From Streptomyces sp. cf386 (GTDB lineage: Bacteria > Actinomycetota > Actinomycetes > Streptomycetales > Streptomycetaceae), in the NCBI RefSeq assembly GCF_900103585.1, contig NZ_FNHV01000005.1, forward strand, positions 124,001 through 188,000: DNA of 64,000 nt. Reading direction: 5' to 3'. Shown piece after piece: positions 25,489-35,200 of this stretch. The notes beneath the pieces are model-generated. The model ran no database searches, had not been told where the DNA came from, and saw nothing but the letters and a program-made list of their open reading frames with translations. Positions within the stretch are counted from its first letter, which is position 1, and every line of letters begins with the position of its first letter. A program made the translations under genes and the position numbers.

Positions 25489-27255
25489 ATGACCGACGGC
25501 CGAAGCAGACTGACCAGGCGTCAACTGGGCAGGAGCGCCCTGGCCTTGGGCGGCGCCCTGGCCATCGCCCCCTTCCCCGCCGGCCCGGCCGCCGCCTCCC
25601 CCGGCAGCGGCAGCACCCTGCGCCGCGGTTCCCCCGAGCGCGCCGGCCTGCTCCCCGACCACCTCCGCCGACTCGTCACCGACGCCGAGGCGTTCCTCGG
25701 CCCCTCCCCCAAGCACCCCTGGTACGCGGGCGCCGTCCTGCTCGCCGGGCGTGGTGGCACGGTGGCCCTCCACCAGCCCATCGGGAAGGCGGTGCGCTAT
25801 CAGTCGTACGACGAGAAGACCGACACCGGCGTCGAGTTCCCGGCCGGGCAACAGATACCGATGGCCGAGGACACCGTCTTCGATCTGGCCTCGGTGTCGA
25901 AACTGTTCACCTCGATCCTCGCCGTGCAGCAGATCGAGCGGGGTGCCCTCGGACTGGAAGCGACCGTCGCGTCCTACCTCCCGGACTTCGGCCAGGCCGG
26001 CAAGCAGGACATCACGATCCGTCAGCTCCTCACCCACACCTCGGGATTCCGGGCCTGGATCCCGCTGTACAACGCGCCGACGTACGAGGAGAAGCTGCGG
26101 CTCATCTGGAACGAGGCGCCGTTGAACCCGCCGGGGACGACGTACCTCTACTCGGACCTCAACCTGATTACCCTCCAACTGGTCCTGGAGAAGATCACCG
26201 GCCGTATGCTCGACGCCCTCCTGCGCGACGAGATCACCGGCCCGTTGGGCATGCATCGCACCCGCTACAACCCGCCCGCGGCCTGGAGGCCGAGGATCGC
26301 GGCCACCGAGGACGCCCGCAAGCCCTGGTCCGGCCTGGACCGGGGGCTCGTGTGGGGCGAGGTGCACGACGAGAACGCCTTCAGCCTCGGCGGAGTCGCG
26401 GGCCACGCAGGCGTGTTCTCCAACGCGTGGGACCTCGCGGTCCTCGGGCGGACGCTGCTCAACGGCGGTGCCTACGGCCGCTCCCGCGTCCTGGAGCCGG
26501 AGTCGGTGGAGCTGATGTTCACCGACTTCAACACCGCCTTCCCCGGCGACGAGCACGGCCTCGGCTTCGAGCTCTACCAGCACTGGTACATGGGCGCGAT
26601 GGCCACCCCACACACGGCGGGGCACACCGGCTTCACCGGCACCTCGCTGGTCCTCGACCCGTCGACCGACTCCTTCCTCATCGTCCTCGGAAACTCCGTT
26701 CACCCGGTGCGCAGTTGGCGCTCCGGTTCCGCGCCCCGGGTCGCCGCCGCGAACAACATGGCCCGCGCCGTACCGGTCCGCCCACGGCACGGTCGTACCG
26801 CATGGTTCTCCGGGATGGTGACCGCCACGACCGCGACCCTCGCACTCCCTCCCCTCGACACGTCCCCCGGCGATGGCCGGCTGTGCTGCGCCCTGTGGTG
26901 GGACACCGAACCCCAGTCGGACGCCCTCACCCTGGAGGTCACGACCGACGGGGGCTCCACCTGGCAGCCGCTCCCCTTCACGACGGCACGACACGGCCGG
27001 CAGCCGCAGGACCACCCGAACGGAACCGTCACCGGCTGGTCGGGCCGGGCCTGGCACCGGCTCACGGCTCCACTCCCCGCGCACCGGGAGCTGGTGATCC
27101 GGTGGCGGTACGCGACCGACCGGCTGTACGTGGGCCGGGGCGCGTACGTCGACGGCCTGCGCGTCGAGGCGGCGGACGGCGTCCTCTTCGACGAGGCCCG
27201 GCCTGCGGACACGACACGGATCACGGCGAGCGGGTGGACGGCCTCCGCGAACTGA
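25489..27255 (+). CDS. Tat-exported serine hydrolase (class C beta-lactamase/esterase fold)
   Basis: A 588-residue protein. The N-terminus has a twin-arginine signal (LTRRQLGRSALALGGALA) ending near PAAASP. The catalytic domain (about residues 50-420) has SVSKLF (SxxK, nucleophile Ser), YSD in place of YxN, and HTGFTGT (HTG box), typical of penicillin-binding-protein-like esterases and D-aminopeptidases. Residues about 435-588 form a separate beta-rich domain, AWFSGMVTATTATLALPPL onward, resembling the bacterial immune-inhibitor/MAM-like modules that bind surface ligands. The ATG at 25489 follows GGGAGGA; an in-frame GTG six codons upstream is less likely. The substrate is unknown. It probably acts outside the cell. 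Confidence 0.82.
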   Translation: MTDGRSRLTRRQLGRSALALGGALAIAPFPAGPAAASPGSGSTLRRGSPERAGLLPDHLRRLVTDAEAFLGPSPKHPWYAGAVLLAGRGGTVALHQPIGKAVRYQSYDEKTDTGVEFPAGQQIPMAEDTVFDLASVSKLFTSILAVQQIERGALGLEATVASYLPDFGQAGKQDITIRQLLTHTSGFRAWIPLYNAPTYEEKLRLIWNEAPLNPPGTTYLYSDLNLITLQLVLEKITGRMLDALLRDEITGPLGMHRTRYNPPAAWRPRIAATEDARKPWSGLDRGLVWGEVHDENAFSLGGVAGHAGVFSNAWDLAVLGRTLLNGGAYGRSRVLEPESVELMFTDFNTAFPGDEHGLGFELYQHWYMGAMATPHTAGHTGFTGTSLVLDPSTDSFLIVLGNSVHPVRSWRSGSAPRVAAANNMARAVPVRPRHGRTAWFSGMVTATTATLALPPLDTSPGDGRLCCALWWDTEPQSDALTLEVTTDGGSTWQPLPFTTARHGRQPQDHPNGTVTGWSGRAWHRLTAPLPAHRELVIRWRYATDRLYVGRGAYVDGLRVEAADGVLFDEARPADTTRITASGWTASAN

Positions 27256-27256
27256 C

Positions 27257-27275
27257 GACCCGGCCCTGGCCGGTC
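27257..27275. terminator. Compact hairpin between convergent genes
   Basis: CCGGCC-N2-GGCCGG, extended by flanking GAC/GTC with one bulged base. It lies between the serine hydrolase stop and the FAAL stop, overlapping the latter by 2 bases. Confidence 0.5.
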
Positions 27276-29028
27276 AGAACGCCGGGCAGGGCGGGGTGAG
27301 GAGGTCGGAGTGGAGAGGCGTGAGGCGGGCCGCGCGCAGCTCCTCCCGGGTTCGTGAGCGCTGGATCTTGCCGCTGGTGGTCCGGGGCACGCTCATCGGT
27401 CCGACGACGACCACCTGGACGGCCAGGCGTAGGTCTTCGGCCAGGCGTTTTCTGATCAGCTCCGAAAGGGCCGCGGGAGTGCGGCCCTTGAGGTGCAGGG
27501 GGCGGATTTCCTGTACCAGGACGATGTGCTCGTGGCCGTCGGCGTCGGGCAGGGTGAAGGCGGCGCAGGGGCCGGTGGCGGGGTCGGTGGATTCACTGAC
27601 GTGTTCGATGTCCTGGGGATGGATGTTGCGGCCGTTGACGATGATCAGGTCCTTGGCGCGGCCGGTGACGTAGAGCTCGCCGTCCTGGACGAAGCCCAGA
27701 TCTCCGGTACGCAGGAAGGGCCCCTCACCGTCGGCCGTGGTGGCGGCGAAGTGCTCGGCGGTGGCTCGGGGGTCGCCGAGGTAGCCGCCGGCGACGCTGT
27801 CGCCGCGTACCCAGATCTCGCCGATCTGCCCGTCCTTGAGGGGGTGTGAGGTGGCGGGGTCGACGATGCGGACGTCCACTCCGGCGGGGTGGCCGCAGCC
27901 GACGAGGTCGACGCCGTCCGGGGCGGGTACGGCGTGACCGGCCTCCAGCGCGTCCCGGTCGAAGCGTCCCACGGTCGGCCCTTTGCCGCAGGGTGTGCCG
28001 GTGACCATGAGGGTGGCCTCGGCCAGGCCGTAGCCGGGTGCCCAGACCTTTGGGCGAAAGCCGAGGGGGGCCAGCCTGCGGGCGACCGCGTCCAGGACGC
28101 CGGCCTGGACGGGTTCGGCGCCGCTCAGCGCGAACCGCAGACAGCTCAGGTCAAGGTCCGCGTCCGTGAGTTGGTGGTCCTTGAGGCTCCTGAGCAGCCA
28201 GTCGTAGCCGAAGTTCGGGGCGAAGGTGTAGAAGGCCTGGTATCGGCTGATCATCTGGAGCCACAGCAATGGGTGGGCGATGTAGGAGACCGGCGAGCTG
28301 AAGACGAGGTTGGTGTAGCTCGCGAGGGGGGTGAGCAGCATGCCGACCAGGCCCATGTCGTGGTAGTGCGGGAGCCATCCGGCGCTGGTGGGCGAGGGAC
28401 CATGGCGCAACTCGTCCCTGATGTCCTCGTTGGCCATCACTTCCCTGATGGACAGCAGGTTGTGGAGCAGGTTTCGGTGGGTGATGACGACACCGCGCGG
28501 TTCGCTGGTCGAGCCGGAGGTGTACTGGACGTAGGCGGTCGCGGAGAGGTCCTGGGAGAGGGGGGACCAGGTGTCGGGGTCCGGGAGCGCGGTCACGTCG
28601 GTGGCGACGCACTCGGGGCGCGGTGCCAGGTTCAGTCCGGTGAGCCAGGAGCCGAGCGCGGGCTGGTGCGCGGCGTCGCTGAGGACCAGTCCGACGCCCG
28701 CGTCGCGGATGATGCCCTCGGCACGCTGCAGGGCCCGCCGGTCGGTGTCCGGGAGCGGGGCGGGAATGGCGACCCTCCCGGAGTACAGACAGCCGAGGAA
28801 GGCGGTGAAGAACTCCAGGCCCGCCGGATACATCAGCATGACGCGGGCGCCGGGCTGCGTCCGGTCGGCCAGCCACGCCCCCACCGTGCGGGCCCGCGCG
28901 TCGAGTTGGGCTAGTCCGAGGCGTTCCACCTCGACGAGCTCGCCCCGCACGCTGTCCACGCGCGCGTACCAGCGGGTGTCACCGAGGAGCCAGGCCTTCT
29001 CGCGCAGGAACCGGACGAGTTCGCTCAA
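27274..29028 (-). CDS. Fatty acyl-AMP ligase (FAAL) of the polyketide operon
   Basis: A 584-residue ANL enzyme with FAAL rather than FACL features: AYVQYTSGSTSEPRGVVITHRN, GWLPHYHDMGLVGMLL, TFAPNFGYDWLLR, APGYGLAEATLMVTG and KDLIIVNGRNIHPQDIE. FAALs make acyl-adenylates and pass the acyl chain to the phosphopantetheine of an ACP instead of to CoA. The ACP is encoded immediately upstream. The start is TTG at 29028, overlapping the ACP stop (TTGA, 29025-29028), with GGGAG 7 bases before. It is the last gene of the five-gene operon and probably supplies the fatty acyl starter to the PKS. The final PRTTSGKIQRSRT carries the catalytic Lys. Confidence 0.9.
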   Translation of the reverse strand: MSELVRFLREKAWLLGDTRWYARVDSVRGELVEVERLGLAQLDARARTVGAWLADRTQPGARVMLMYPAGLEFFTAFLGCLYSGRVAIPAPLPDTDRRALQRAEGIIRDAGVGLVLSDAAHQPALGSWLTGLNLAPRPECVATDVTALPDPDTWSPLSQDLSATAYVQYTSGSTSEPRGVVITHRNLLHNLLSIREVMANEDIRDELRHGPSPTSAGWLPHYHDMGLVGMLLTPLASYTNLVFSSPVSYIAHPLLWLQMISRYQAFYTFAPNFGYDWLLRSLKDHQLTDADLDLSCLRFALSGAEPVQAGVLDAVARRLAPLGFRPKVWAPGYGLAEATLMVTGTPCGKGPTVGRFDRDALEAGHAVPAPDGVDLVGCGHPAGVDVRIVDPATSHPLKDGQIGEIWVRGDSVAGGYLGDPRATAEHFAATTADGEGPFLRTGDLGFVQDGELYVTGRAKDLIIVNGRNIHPQDIEHVSESTDPATGPCAAFTLPDADGHEHIVLVQEIRPLHLKGRTPAALSELIRKRLAEDLRLAVQVVVVGPMSVPRTTSGKIQRSRTREELRAARLTPLHSDLLTPPCPAF

Positions 29029-29288
29029 CTCTGTGCTCCCGTCCGCCCGGACAGGGTCTCCTCGACGTAGTTGACCACGGCGCCGACCGTGTGCAGCTCC
29101 CAGGCGACCTCGTCGGGGATGCGTACCTCGAACCGCTCCTCCGCTACGACGGTCATCCGCACCAGGACCAGGGAGTCCAGCCCGAGGTCCGCGATGAACG
29201 CGGTCTGCTCGTCGACCTGTTCGGGGTCGACGCCGCCGAACTCGGCGAGCATCGCCTTCAGTTCGGCCAGGATGTCGGCCCGGTTCAC
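29025..29288 (-). CDS. Stand-alone acyl carrier protein
   Basis: An 87-residue ACP. The phosphopantetheine site is DLGLDSLVLVRM, with Ser at about residue 39, and the helix pattern is normal. It is the probable acceptor of the acyl-adenylate from the adjacent FAAL and the donor to the PKS ketosynthase. The GTG at 29288 follows GGAGGAG and overlaps the stop of the fusion gene by GTGA (29285-29288). The two flanking overlaps imply coupled translation with the fusion protein and the FAAL. Confidence 0.92.
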   Translation of the reverse strand: MNRADILAELKAMLAEFGGVDPEQVDEQTAFIADLGLDSLVLVRMTVVAEERFEVRIPDEVAWELHTVGAVVNYVEETLSGRTGAQS

Positions 29289-32206
29289 CGTGCTCCTCCG
29301 TCCTTCGGCGTGTCCCAGGCGACGGGCAGCACGCTGAGTCCGCGTTCGAACTGACTGGGCCGCCACCCCGGCGTGCCGTCCAGTCGCAGGCCGGGCAGTC
29401 GGCGCAGGACGGTGCTGACGGCGGCCTCGGCGGTCATACGGCCGATATGGGCGCCCAGGCAGTAGTGGGCGCCGTGGCCGAAGGCGAGATGTCCGGGGGT
29501 GGGGCGGCGCAGGTCGAGGAGGTCGGGGTCGGGGAAGCGTGCGGGGTCCCGGTTGGCGGCGCCGATGCACAGGAACAGGGACTCGTTCGCGGGGACGGTC
29601 ACGGCGCCGAACTCGACGGGAGCGAGGGTGCCCCGCCAGCTGGTGAACGGCAAGGGGCTTTCGTAGCGGAGCAGTTCGCCGAGGCCGGTCGCCATCAGGG
29701 ACGGGTCGTCGCGGAGTTCGGCGAGCTGGGCGGGGTGGGTGAGGAGGGCGTGCAGGCTGTTGCCGACGCTGTTGATGCTGGGGTCCTGGCCCGCGACGAG
29801 CATCATCATGACCTGGCCGTGCAGTTCGTCCTCGCTGAGCAGGCCGTCCTGGTCACGGGCCCGCACCAGCAACGAGATGAGGTCGTCGCCGGGGGCGCGG
29901 CGTTTCTCGGCGACGGCCGAGCGGACGAACGCGTCGACCTCGTGGGCGAGCGCGGCCACATACGGGACGACGTTGTTCCACTCGGCGGTGCGCCAGATCA
30001 TCGCCCGCAGGTGATGCATGCGGGGCGGGGTGGCGCCGAGGACGGCGAACAGGACATTGCCGCCGAGCGGGTAGGCGACGGCCGCCATGAGGTCGCCACT
30101 GCCCCGGTCCACGATCTGGTCGATCCGGGTGTCGACGAGGCGCTGCACCCGGGTTCGCCACTGCTCCTGCCGGGCGGGCGAGAAGAACGGCCGCATGATC
30201 GCGCGCAGTTCGGCGTGGCGCGGATCGTCGCTGTCCAGCAGATGGGTGAAGAGCCGCTCCCGCAGTGCGGACGGCCAGTGCCGCATCCACATGTGGCCGG
30301 CGGAGATGCGTTTGCTGTCACAGGTGACCCGCGGGTCGATGTGGGCGTCACGGACGTCGTCGTAGCGGGTCAGCAGCCAGCCCGGGCCGTCCGGGCTGAT
30401 GACGCGGCTCACCGGACGGTGTGCGCGCAGCCAGCGCAGGGTCGGGTAGGGATCGTGGTGGAAGGCCTCGGTGAACGGCGCCGGCAGCCCGCCGGGCAGG
30501 TCTTCGGGCGGCCAGCCGGGCGGGTACTCCCGGATCGCCTCGACCCTGGGCCTCCGCCGCACCGGGACGTACGGCACCGGAACCCCCTCCGCCGAAGAGC
30601 TGTCATTCGCCACGGAAACGCCCTGGAGGCGGCTGGTGCGCAGCATCGGGTAGTTGAGCTCGCCGAAGCGGTCGCCGCTCAGACCCGGGCCGCCGTGGTT
30701 GGCGAGATACGGCACGCCCGCGAGGTGGGAGTCGTTCACCCGGAGCTGGCCGCACGAGCGGACGTCCCGGAGGAACCGGTCGATGACGTCGGGGCTCCGG
30801 GTCCACAGCGAGTTGCGCAGGCCGTACGAGCCGGACGCCACGAACGACACCATCTCGGACAGGAGTTGGTCGTCGTCGGCGGGCACGGGAACGGCCAGGG
30901 TCAGCAGCGGGAAGAACGTCTCGTACCGGACCGACCGCAGCTTGAGCGCGCGGGCGAGCCCGTCGATCCGGATGAGCGCCGGCTCCGCGAAGACGGCGTC
31001 GTCGCTCTCGTGGCCGTGTACGTCGAGGTGGCGTCCACCGGTCAGTACCCGGGCGCCCGCCCGCCGGGCGTCGGCGAGTGTGGCGTCGTATCCGGCGGTG
31101 TTGGGCGAGGCCGCCAGCACCACGTCGGGGTCGTCGGGGAAGCCGGGCCGCAGGGCGCGGACGCGCTCGGTCAGCCGGTCGGTGAGTCGGTCGGCGATGT
31201 CCGGGTGGACGAGCGCGATGTTGGGCGCGCAGCAGATCTGGCCGCTGCCGTGGTACGACTCCATCAGCGCCTCGACGGCCCGGTCGAGGGGCGCGTCCCG
31301 CCACACCACGACCATGTCGTTGCCGCCGAGTTCCAGGATCGGCTTCTTTCCCGAGGCGAGGCATGCCTTCTCGAGTTGCTCACCGCGGATCGAGTCGCCG
31401 AAGTACAGCACGTCGTCCACCAGCGGGCTCTCCAGCCAGGCGTCCAGTGCCTGCGCGGGGTCGGTGCACAGCGCCGACAGGACTCCGGGCGGGGCGCCCG
31501 CCTCGGCGAGCGCGGGTAGGGCGATCTGTTCCACCAGGTACATGGCGGCGATCGGCGCGTGCCGGGACAGCCGGACCACGAGCGCGTTGCCGGCCAGTAC
31601 GGACTGGAAGGCCGCGCCGACACTGAGCGCCGGGGTGTTCTGTGGTGGCTGCACACACACGACACCGTCCGGCACCCGGCGCAGCACCACCGTCCGGCCG
31701 TCGACGGTGTGCTCCGACTCCATGTGCCGCAGACACCAGTCGGTGGTCTCGGGGCCGTAGAAGGTGAGGAGGTTTTCCACCTCCATCCGGGCCAGCCGGA
31801 CGGGGTGGCCCTCCTCCACCAGGAGGCCGGTGACGGCGTCGGCGTGTTCCCGCAGCCGTGCGCGGAACGCTTCGGCGAGGGCGGCGCGCCGGGCCGGTGG
31901 GCTGCCGCCCCACTCGGCCGCCGCGAGCCGGGCCGTGTGCAGAGCGGTGTCCATGTGGTCGGGTCCGGCGAGGGCGCAGCGTCCCAGGATCGTCTCGGGG
32001 TGGGCGTCGGGGCCCATGTACCCGGCGTTCAGCGCGTTGCGGTAGCAGGTGGCGCCGATGGGGTCGTCGATGAACGCGCTCGCGCGGAGCACGTACACCC
32101 ACTCGGTCGGGTCGGGGACGGTGGCGCCGGCGATGAGGGGTCCGAAGGTGAGAGAGCCTTCAGCGCAGTCCGTCGCCGTTCCCTTGGGTTCCTGACAGGT
32201 CACCAT
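29285..32206 (-). CDS. Natural fusion: aldehyde dehydrogenase-fold domain + cytochrome P450
   Basis: A 973-residue two-enzyme protein in one unbroken frame. Residues about 40-530 are an aldehyde dehydrogenase superfamily domain with ELGGN (Glu292 as candidate general base) and GSGQIC (Cys325 as nucleophile), spaced as in classical ALDHs. A Pro/Arg linker (about 545-575) leads to a P450 with ELLRYESP (ExxR), an I-helix AGQDPS (Asp808-Pro809 where Asp/Glu-Thr is usual) and heme loop FGHGAHYCLGAH (Cys916). The ALDH part could oxidise an aldehyde to an acid or reductively release an acyl thioester; the P450 would act on the same chain. The ATG at 32206 follows GAGAGG, 14 bases after the PKS stop. 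Overlaps link it to the ACP gene. Confidence 0.9.
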   Translation of the reverse strand: MVTCQEPKGTATDCAEGSLTFGPLIAGATVPDPTEWVYVLRASAFIDDPIGATCYRNALNAGYMGPDAHPETILGRCALAGPDHMDTALHTARLAAAEWGGSPPARRAALAEAFRARLREHADAVTGLLVEEGHPVRLARMEVENLLTFYGPETTDWCLRHMESEHTVDGRTVVLRRVPDGVVCVQPPQNTPALSVGAAFQSVLAGNALVVRLSRHAPIAAMYLVEQIALPALAEAGAPPGVLSALCTDPAQALDAWLESPLVDDVLYFGDSIRGEQLEKACLASGKKPILELGGNDMVVVWRDAPLDRAVEALMESYHGSGQICCAPNIALVHPDIADRLTDRLTERVRALRPGFPDDPDVVLAASPNTAGYDATLADARRAGARVLTGGRHLDVHGHESDDAVFAEPALIRIDGLARALKLRSVRYETFFPLLTLAVPVPADDDQLLSEMVSFVASGSYGLRNSLWTRSPDVIDRFLRDVRSCGQLRVNDSHLAGVPYLANHGGPGLSGDRFGELNYPMLRTSRLQGVSVANDSSSAEGVPVPYVPVRRRPRVEAIREYPPGWPPEDLPGGLPAPFTEAFHHDPYPTLRWLRAHRPVSRVISPDGPGWLLTRYDDVRDAHIDPRVTCDSKRISAGHMWMRHWPSALRERLFTHLLDSDDPRHAELRAIMRPFFSPARQEQWRTRVQRLVDTRIDQIVDRGSGDLMAAVAYPLGGNVLFAVLGATPPRMHHLRAMIWRTAEWNNVVPYVAALAHEVDAFVRSAVAEKRRAPGDDLISLLVRARDQDGLLSEDELHGQVMMMLVAGQDPSINSVGNSLHALLTHPAQLAELRDDPSLMATGLGELLRYESPLPFTSWRGTLAPVEFGAVTVPANESLFLCIGAANRDPARFPDPDLLDLRRPTPGHLAFGHGAHYCLGAHIGRMTAEAAVSTVLRRLPGLRLDGTPGWRPSQFERGLSVLPVAWDTPKDGGAR

Positions 32207-32220
32207 GGCGGGCCTCTCTT

Positions 32221-35200
32221 TCAGCCGTTGGCGGTGTCGGTGGCGCGGACGCCGAGGCGCAGCAGCACGTGGCGGGACAGGTCGGTGAGGGTGACGCCGC
32301 CCTGGAGGAGTTCCATGGGCGGGATCTCGACGTCGAGGCGTTGCCGCAGCGTGGTGAGCAGTTCGGCGGCCATCAGGGAGTCGACGCCGTAGTCCTGGAG
32401 TGGCAGTTTGGGGTCGAGACGGGCGGCGTCGGTCTGCAGGATGCGGGCCATCACGTCGGCGAGTGCGGCGTTGGCGGTCTCCAGTGCCTCGTCCGCGGAG
32501 AGACCGGCGAGGGCTGCCAGGAGGTCCTGGCGGGTGTGGCCGTCGAGGTCGCCGTCGGCGGGCAGCAACGCCGCGAATCTGGGCGAGGTCAGCATCGGCA
32601 GGAAGGTGCGCAGCCGGGTCCAGTCGTAGTGGCCGATTCCGGCGACGGTGGTGCCGGACGCTGCCAGGGTCTCCAGGGCGGCCAGTGCCTCGTGGGGGCC
32701 GAGCGGGGCCATGCCGAGCGCTTCCATGGTCGGGGCGAGGCCCTCCCGGGCGACATGGCCCACGCCCCCGAGCGCGCCCCAGGTGACGGCGAGGGCCCCA
32801 TCGCAGCTGTGCCGTTGCCTGGCCAGTGCTTCGGTGAACAGGTTCCCGCCGACATAGGGGGACTGTTTGATGTTTCCGAGAACCGTGGTGAAGGAGGAGT
32901 ACATCCAGAACAGGCGCAGGTCGCGCTCACGCGTCAGGGTGTCGAGGACCGCCGCCCCGGCCACCTTCGGCGCCAGCACCGTGCGGATCCGTGCGTCGGT
33001 CAGTTCGGTGAGCGGGGCGTCGTCGAGGACCATGGCCGCGTGGACCACACCCACGAGCGGGTGCCCGGTGGCGTCGATGCGTCCGATCGCCTCGGCCAGA
33101 GCGGCGGCGTCGGTGACATCGACGGCGTACGGCGTGGCGGTCACGCCTCGCGCGGCCAGCTCGGCCAGCACGGCTGAGGCCTCGGGGCCGTCGGCGCCCC
33201 GCCGGGAGACCAGCGCGAGGTGGCGGGCGCCACGGTCGGCGAGCCGGCGGGCGGTGGCGGCGCCGAACCCGCTCAGCCCACCGGTGACCAGGTAGCTGCC
33301 GTCGGGGTCGAGCGGGGGCGGCTCGGGCCGGGTCCGGACGGGCACCGGCCCGTCCTGCGGGTCGAGGCTGACGACGACCTTGCCGATGTGCCGGGAGTGC
33401 TGGAGCAGCGCGAACGCCTCGGTGACCCGCGCGGCCGGGTACACGGTGTGCGGCAGCGGCCGGTAGCGGCCGTCCGCGACCCGTTCAGCGACCTCGGCCA
33501 GCAGACGCCGACCGTGTACGAGCCCGGCCTCGTCGGACAGCAGAGCGGTGACGTCGACGCCGAAGAAGGCGATGTTTCGGCTGAACGGCCGCATCAGCAA
33601 CGGCTTGTTGGCATAGATGTCGCGCTTGCCGAGTTCGACGAACCGGCCACCTGACCGCAGCGTCTCCAGGCCCCGGTCGATGGCCTGCCCGGCCAGCGAG
33701 TTGACCACGACGTCCGCCCCTCGCCCACCGGTGATCCGCAGGGCCTGGTCGGCGAAGTCCAGGGTGCGGGAGTCCAGGACGTGCTCGACGCCCAGCGCCC
33801 GTAGCAGGTCGCGCTTGGCCGGGCTGCCCGCGGTGGCGATCACGGTGGCGCCCACCAGGCGGGCGTACTGGAGGGCGGCCAGCCCCACGCCACCCGCGGC
33901 GCCGTGCACGAGAACCGTCTCCCCCGGCGCCAGCCGCGCGAGGTCGTGCAGCGCGTAGTGGACCGTCAGGAAGGCCACGGGCAGGGTCGCGGCCTCCGCG
34001 AAACCGAGATCGTCGGGGACCTTCACCACAGCCGACGCGGGCACCACCGCGTGAGAGGCCAGGCACACGGAACCGACCGCGCACACCCGGTCTCCGGCGG
34101 CCAGGCCGCTCACGCCCTCGCCCACCGCCGTGACGACCCCGGCGCATTCGAGACCGAAGCCGGTCCCGACGAACGTCTCCTCTGCCGCCTCGGGGGGCAG
34201 CAGACCTGTCGCCTGCATGATGTCGCGGTAGTTCAGCGCCGCCGCCCGCACCGCGATCACCACCTCACCGACGCCGGGTTCGAGGGGGCGGGTCCGCGTC
34301 CAGACCGGCTGGTACGACAGGCCCGGCTCACCGATCTCCAGGACGAAGGGCTCGTCGCCGCTGGGCTCGACGTGTTCGCCGGAGGGGAGTTCGCGTTCCC
34401 GGGGTACGAAGCGTCCGCCCGTCGTGAGCACGATCTCGTCCTCACGCGCCGCCGCACCCTCGTCATCGCCATCGCCGGACAACGGGAGGGGCGCCAGCAG
34501 CTCGCGGGCCAGCCGGTGCGCGTCGCCGGCCGGGTCGTCGGCGCGTTCCAGGGACAGCCGGGTCACCCGCAGCCCGGGGTGTTCGTTGGCGAGGGTGCGG
34601 GCCACTCCCCAGGCGGCGGCGTCCTGCGGCTGGACGGCCCGTTCGGGCGCGGGCAGCGCGCCGCTGGGCCGGGTCACCAGCCACAGGGATGGCCGGACAC
34701 CGTCCGGGAGGTCCCGGCAGGCGACGGCCAGGTCGCGCAGCGTGGCAGCGCGGCGCACGGCCTGGTCGAGCAACGCCTGCGGCTCGGTGGGGGCCTCGCC
34801 CAGCAGGAGTACGACGGTCGGGTCACCTTCACCGCGCAGTGTTGCCGCCCAGGCCGCCGGGTCGACGGGGGCCGGCGTCACGGCTGCGGACCGCGTGGTG
34901 CCGTCTGTCAGGAGTGCGGCGAGGTCCTCGGCCAGCGGCGTCTCGGGCTCGCTCTCTGTGGCCACGATCCACCGGGTGCCGTCGTCCGGGCGGGGCAGCG
35001 CGGGCTGGACGGTCTCGTACGCGGGTGCCGATGCCAGCAGCACGGAGCCGCCGTACGTAGCGGGTGCGTCGATGGCGCCACCGAGGCAGACCACATCGGT
35101 GAGGCCGCACCCGGCCAGCACATCGGGCCACTGGTCGCGCCCCAACAGGGGCGAGTCCGGCCGGAGTTCGTCGTCGGCGCACCAGAAGCTGTCGAGCACT

